DNA from: Deltaproteobacteria bacterium
Lineage (GTDB): Bacteria > Myxococcota_A > Polyangia > Polyangiales > Ga0077539
DNA length: 64,000 bases
Reading direction: 5' to 3'
NCBI GenBank assembly: GCA_030694465.1
Contig: JAUXYJ010000088.1
Span: 103,392 to 167,391 of the forward strand
The position numbers and the translations under genes are program-made. Of the stretch, positions 60,785 to 64,000 are shown one piece after another. Position 1 is the stretch's first letter. Each line of letters starts with the position of its first letter. The notes under the pieces are model-generated. The model had not been told where the DNA came from. It did no database searches and saw nothing but the letters and a program-made list of their open reading frames with translations.

Positions 60785-62410
60785 ATGCGATCAACCAGAC
60801 CGTATCTCGCAGCAGCGGCACTTCTTGTGGCATCGACGGCGATGATCACTCCCGAGGCGAGCGCGTTTTGTGGCTTCTACGTCAGCGGATCGAGTGAGCA
60901 GCTCACCAACCGCGCGACGCGGGTCGCGCTCATGCGCTCGGGCCAGCGGACCGTGCTCACCATGAGCAACGACTACCAGGGCCCTCCGCAGAACTTCGCC
61001 ATGGTCGTCCCAGTGCCCATCGTGCTGCAGCAAGAGAACGTCCGCACGCTGCCGCACGACGTGTTTGCCCACATCGAAGCGCTCACCGCGCCGCGGCTCG
61101 TCGAGTACTGGGAGCAAGACCCCTGCAGGCCCGAGCCGTCCGACGAGGACTCGTTCCGTACGGTGCTCACGAGGTCGAGCTCACGACGCGTGGAGTCGCT
61201 TGGGGGCGCCGGCCTAGGGGTCACCATCGAGGCGCGGTTCGCTGTGGGCGAGTACGACATTTTGGTGCTCTCTGCCCGTGAGAGTTCGGGCCTCGAGACC
61301 TGGCTCCGGCAGAACCGATACAACATTCCGCGCGGCGCGAGTGCAGCGCTGGCCCCGTACATCCGCGATGGGATGAAGTTCTTTGTCGCGCGCGTCGATG
61401 TGGCCCGCGTGCAGCGCCGCCCCGATGGCGCAGTGAGGCTCTCTCCCCTGAGATTTCACTACGATTCTCAGGACTTCAGGCTGCCAGTTCGCCTCGGTCT
61501 GCTCAACGCTCCCGAGAAGCAAGACCTCATCGTGTACGTGCTGCATCCGACGTCTCGCTTTGAGCTCGCGAACTATCCCAACGTGTTTATCCCGACCAAT
61601 CTTGACGTGACAGACAATGTCCGAGAGAACTTCGGAGGCTTCTACAGCTCCCTCTTTGATCGCACGCTCGCGCGGTTCAATCATCGCGCGGTCGTGACCG
61701 AGTATGCGTGGTCGACCAGCTCGTGTGATCCCTGCCCCACCCCGCCCCTTTCGCCTGCAGACTTGGCGACCCTTGGCGCGGATGTGTTGACTCCCGGCGT
61801 GTCCAGCGGACCCTCGCGCGGGCGCTCAGGCAGGCCGCAATGGGGCGGATCTCAAGCGATGACCGTGACGAGATTGCACACGCGCTATGACGCAAGCACG
61901 TTGTCCGAGGACCTGGTGTTTCGCGAAGCCGGAGCCGTCATGGGTGGGCGCGAGGCGATGATCAACGGCACCACACGAGAGATCGAAATGGGCGCGCGGC
62001 CAGCGGGTGGTTCAGGCAGCAATTTTCAGGGTCGATATGCCATTCGTCATCCATGGACCGGCCCCATGCGGTGTCAGCAGCCAGTGCGCGGGATCTGGGG
62101 TGGACCACCGTCGCAAGCTGCCCCTCGGGCGAGCGTGGCGACCGATCTCGCCGAGCGTCGGGGCCCCGCGCTCGACCTCGCGCAACACGTCGTGACGGAG
62201 GTCGCCGAGCTGGGGATCCGCGGACGTCGACCGGGGCTTGGCCCTGCGCCACAGCGAGCACGCACACGCGCGACGCCCAGGGTACCGCTGCGAGTCTCGC
62301 CCAAGGTCGGACGCTCGCTTGCAAAAACGCCGGTGATTCTGGGCGCAAGTCTGATGACGCTCCTCGCTGCGCTCAGCTTCGGCTTGCTCTCTCGGCGTCG
62401 AGACCGCTGA
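60785..62410 (+). CDS. DUF2330 domain membrane protein
   Basis: A 541-residue protein. The signal peptide (MRSTRPYLAAAALLVASTAM) ends near EASA-F, where FCGFYVSGSSEQLTNRATRV begins the DUF2330 domain. Typical blocks are ALMRSGQRTVLTMSNDYQGP, FAMVVPVPIVLQQENVRTLP and PRLVEYWEQDPC. The last residues form a membrane helix (ILGASLMTLLAALSFGLLSR) with a Arg-rich tail, so the domain is periplasmic and anchored at its C-terminus. Function is not known. ATG 60785 is chosen over an in-frame start at 60722 because of the signal peptide. Confidence 0.83.
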   Translation: MRSTRPYLAAAALLVASTAMITPEASAFCGFYVSGSSEQLTNRATRVALMRSGQRTVLTMSNDYQGPPQNFAMVVPVPIVLQQENVRTLPHDVFAHIEALTAPRLVEYWEQDPCRPEPSDEDSFRTVLTRSSSRRVESLGGAGLGVTIEARFAVGEYDILVLSARESSGLETWLRQNRYNIPRGASAALAPYIRDGMKFFVARVDVARVQRRPDGAVRLSPLRFHYDSQDFRLPVRLGLLNAPEKQDLIVYVLHPTSRFELANYPNVFIPTNLDVTDNVRENFGGFYSSLFDRTLARFNHRAVVTEYAWSTSSCDPCPTPPLSPADLATLGADVLTPGVSSGPSRGRSGRPQWGGSQAMTVTRLHTRYDASTLSEDLVFREAGAVMGGREAMINGTTREIEMGARPAGGSGSNFQGRYAIRHPWTGPMRCQQPVRGIWGGPPSQAAPRASVATDLAERRGPALDLAQHVVTEVAELGIRGRRPGLGPAPQRARTRATPRVPLRVSPKVGRSLAKTPVILGASLMTLLAALSFGLLSRRRDR

Positions 62411-62643
62411 GAGTTAGTTCTATTTCGATACCAGCCCCGCGCTGAGTCGCAGAACGCTAAGCCAACGACAACCTCGCTCGCGAAGCCGCACATTACGAGC
62501 CATTTCGCAGTAGAACCTGCGCTGATCTGTCAGCGATGCGGGGATGCGAATTGCGAGTCTGCGGTCGCTTCCGTGAATTCCCTCGGATAGACTCTTCAGC
62601 GGTGGGTGCTGCGCGCTCAACGATTTAGCTTGTCCGAATTGCG

Positions 62644-62648
62644 AGGAG
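62644..62648 (+). promoter_or_regulatory. Ribosome binding site of the VWA/MopE-type gene
   Basis: AGGAG lies eight bases before ATG 62657. This is one of the clearest ribosome sites in the window and fixes the start. Confidence 0.6.
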
Positions 62649-62656
62649 AATCCCTG

Positions 62657-64000
62657 ATGATAAAGCGAAGACACCCGAGGCTGCCGTGGGCAGTCATTGC
62701 GGGTTTGGTTGCCGGCACGATCCCTGGAGCAGCGCTCGCTCAGACCATCGTGAAGCCCGAGTTTATGTTTATCGTCGACACCTCGGGCTCGATGGGTGCG
62801 GCGACGGGGTCAGCCAACAGCTGCGGGTACACCGATCGACGCATCAACGCGGCGGCCTGCGTAGTTCGCAACATCGCGGACAGCATCGGCGACGCGGTGT
62901 TTGGTCTCGAGACCTTCTCGTTCAACTGCAACCCCGGGACCACGTGTCACTACACCTCGGGCACCAACAGCAGCTGTGGCAACTGCGGCGCAACCACGGT
63001 GACTGTGCCCGGCTATCCGTTTCCATTTGCGGGCTGTATTGACTCTGCGCAGGTCAACGTCAACATCGCAGAGAGCAACTCGTACGAGCTGCGAACGTGG
63101 GGCGATGGGAGATGGACTAGCTGCAATAATCCTAGCGGATTGACGGCACCCACCCTCGGCGGCAACGAGCTGTCCAACGCGTTTAACACAGCCTGTGGCG
63201 GTCTCGCCGTGAGCAACACGCCGCTCGCTGGGTCGATGCACGTCGCGTGGCGCTACCTCGCAAATCAGCTCGGCGCAGCGCGCCCCAGCCCCTACGTGAA
63301 CTTCAATAACACGGGCCGTATCGACCCGTATGCGCGGTGCCGACCGGTCAACGTGATCTTGATGTCGGACGGTGGCGAGACGTGCGTCGCAGGCTCAAAT
63401 CCCGCGGCCAACAACGCGCGAAACATTGGCTGCCTGCGCGTGGATCTAAACGGCGACGGTGACACCACCGATCCCGGTGAGTTTAACCGAGACCTCAACG
63501 GCGACGGCGACTGCTACGACGTCGTCGCAGGCGTGTCCGAGCAGAGCTCGTTTCGTACGCGGTCGTACTCGATGTTCTTCGGCGCGCGCCCGGGCGCTGC
63601 CGGCGAGGCCAACACCGAGAACATCGCGACGGGCGGTGGCATCGACCTGCATCCGGTCTCTACCACGGCGGGTGTGCGCAACCTGCGTGGATATTACGCC
63701 ACCAACGAGAGCGAGGTCTCGCAGGCGATCAACGACATCGTCGCCGACTCGCAGCTCGTCGAGCTGTGCAACGGGATCGACGACGACTGTGACGGGCTCA
63801 TCGACGAGGACTTTAACCTCGGGGCCGCGTGCCAGATCACCGATCGGGCGTGCGTGTCACGTGGGACACTTGAGTGTCGACCCTTGGTGGACGCGACGCG
63901 CGCGTTTTGCAACGCAGCGCCGATCACGCCTGCGGCCGAAAACACAGCGGCGACGTGCCGAGACGGCGTCGACAACGACTGCGACGGTGCGACCGATTGC
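62657..64000 (+). CDS. VWA-domain secreted protein with MopE-type repeats (3' truncated by window)
   Basis: The frame runs open from ATG 62657 to the window end (448 codons) without a stop. A signal peptide (MIKRRHPRLPWAVIAGLVAG ... ALAQ) is followed by a VWA domain starting EFMFIVDTSGSMGAATGSAN, with MIDAS Asp/Ser/Ser. Two EF-hand-like stretches, VDLNGDGDTTDPGEF and DLNGDGDCYD, fall inside. Then comes the Cys-containing metal-binding motif ELCNGIDDDCDGLIDEDF, and a second copy, CRDGVDNDCDG, near the end. Such repeats are found in methanotroph MopE and in many myxobacterial surface proteins and suggest calcium or copper binding. Numerous Cys point to disulphides. Confidence 0.88.
   Translation, partial: MIKRRHPRLPWAVIAGLVAGTIPGAALAQTIVKPEFMFIVDTSGSMGAATGSANSCGYTDRRINAAACVVRNIADSIGDAVFGLETFSFNCNPGTTCHYTSGTNSSCGNCGATTVTVPGYPFPFAGCIDSAQVNVNIAESNSYELRTWGDGRWTSCNNPSGLTAPTLGGNELSNAFNTACGGLAVSNTPLAGSMHVAWRYLANQLGAARPSPYVNFNNTGRIDPYARCRPVNVILMSDGGETCVAGSNPAANNARNIGCLRVDLNGDGDTTDPGEFNRDLNGDGDCYDVVAGVSEQSSFRTRSYSMFFGARPGAAGEANTENIATGGGIDLHPVSTTAGVRNLRGYYATNESEVSQAINDIVADSQLVELCNGIDDDCDGLIDEDFNLGAACQITDRACVSRGTLECRPLVDATRAFCNAAPITPAAENTAATCRDGVDNDCDGATDC

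Noticed and set aside
1..64000. tRNA, rRNA, CRISPR array, insertion sequence, integrase, phage genes
   Set aside because: I looked for tRNA T-arm patterns, spaced short repeats, transposase motifs and terminal inverted repeats and found none that held up.

Overview
The window is GC-rich, gene-dense DNA from a Gram-negative bacterium, most likely a myxobacterium (phylum Myxococcota, Polyangia-like). The clues are many lipoproteins whose signal peptide is followed by an Asp/Ala/Pro/Ser-rich spacer, FG-GAP and WGS-type propeller surface proteins, a von Willebrand A protein carrying the MopE-type motif CNGIDDDCDG, a DUF2330 protein, Ser/Thr kinases and a hybrid histidine kinase beside sigma factors, and very tight packing with 4-base ATGA/GTGA overlaps. 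The assignment is inferred from gene content. I see no rRNA, tRNA, CRISPR array, insertion sequence or phage gene.

Layout. Positions 1-2445: the tail of one gene and a large FG-GAP lipoprotein. Positions 2545-12575: a plus-strand envelope locus. It starts with a CDP-alcohol phosphotransferase, a nucleotidyltransferase and a fused cytidylyltransferase/aminotransferase. Glycosyltransferases and CDP-6-deoxyhexose genes (rfbF, an rfbG-like gene, a second SDR) follow. A two-gene minus-strand insert (DUF4911-like protein and TrmO) sits inside. Positions 12576-17878: metallophosphoesterase, MlrC-type peptidase, haloalkane dehalogenase, unknown protein. Positions 17953-22932: a signalling operon of Ser/Thr kinase, divergent sigma factor, unknown protein and hybrid histidine kinase. 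Positions 23000-28621: malic enzyme/phosphotransacetylase fusion, then a lipoprotein / MoxR ATPase / metallopeptidase-VWA operon. Positions 28727-34680: YgfZ, then a second envelope locus with a methyltransferase, a DegT aminotransferase, a glycosyltransferase and a second CDP-alcohol phosphotransferase fused to a degenerate nucleotidyltransferase domain.

Positions 34684-46576 are mostly metabolic: fumarylacetoacetate hydrolase-family protein and homogentisate dioxygenase (tyrosine degradation), GPH transporter, GNAT-like protein, a TerB-like/Coq4-like protein, F420-reductase-like oxidoreductase, YndJ-like membrane protein, beta carbonic anhydrase and amidase. Positions 46719-52874: VWA lipoprotein, PLP decarboxylase, Xaa-Pro aminopeptidase, FHA protein, outer-membrane protein. 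Positions 53193-56894: a four-gene operon of outer-membrane protein, ECF sigma factor, anchored helical-repeat protein and propeller lipoprotein. Positions 56944-64000: GH1 lipoprotein, SelB, DUF2330 protein and the start of a VWA/MopE-type protein cut by the window end.

The most interesting signal is the set of CDP-alcohol phosphotransferase genes. The cytidylyltransferase domain at 4396-6375 resembles the inositol-phosphate cytidylyltransferase half of the archaeal IPCT/DIPPS enzyme but is fused to a HisC/CobD-like PLP enzyme. The gene at 33550-34680 resembles the DIPPS half but carries a degenerate nucleotidyltransferase domain. Together they suggest one or two uncharacterised lipid or glycan headgroup pathways. 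Also notable are the kinase/sigma/histidine-kinase operon, the OMP/sigma operon, the Coq4-like protein and an over-represented 9-mer, A(A/T)TTTGCAG.
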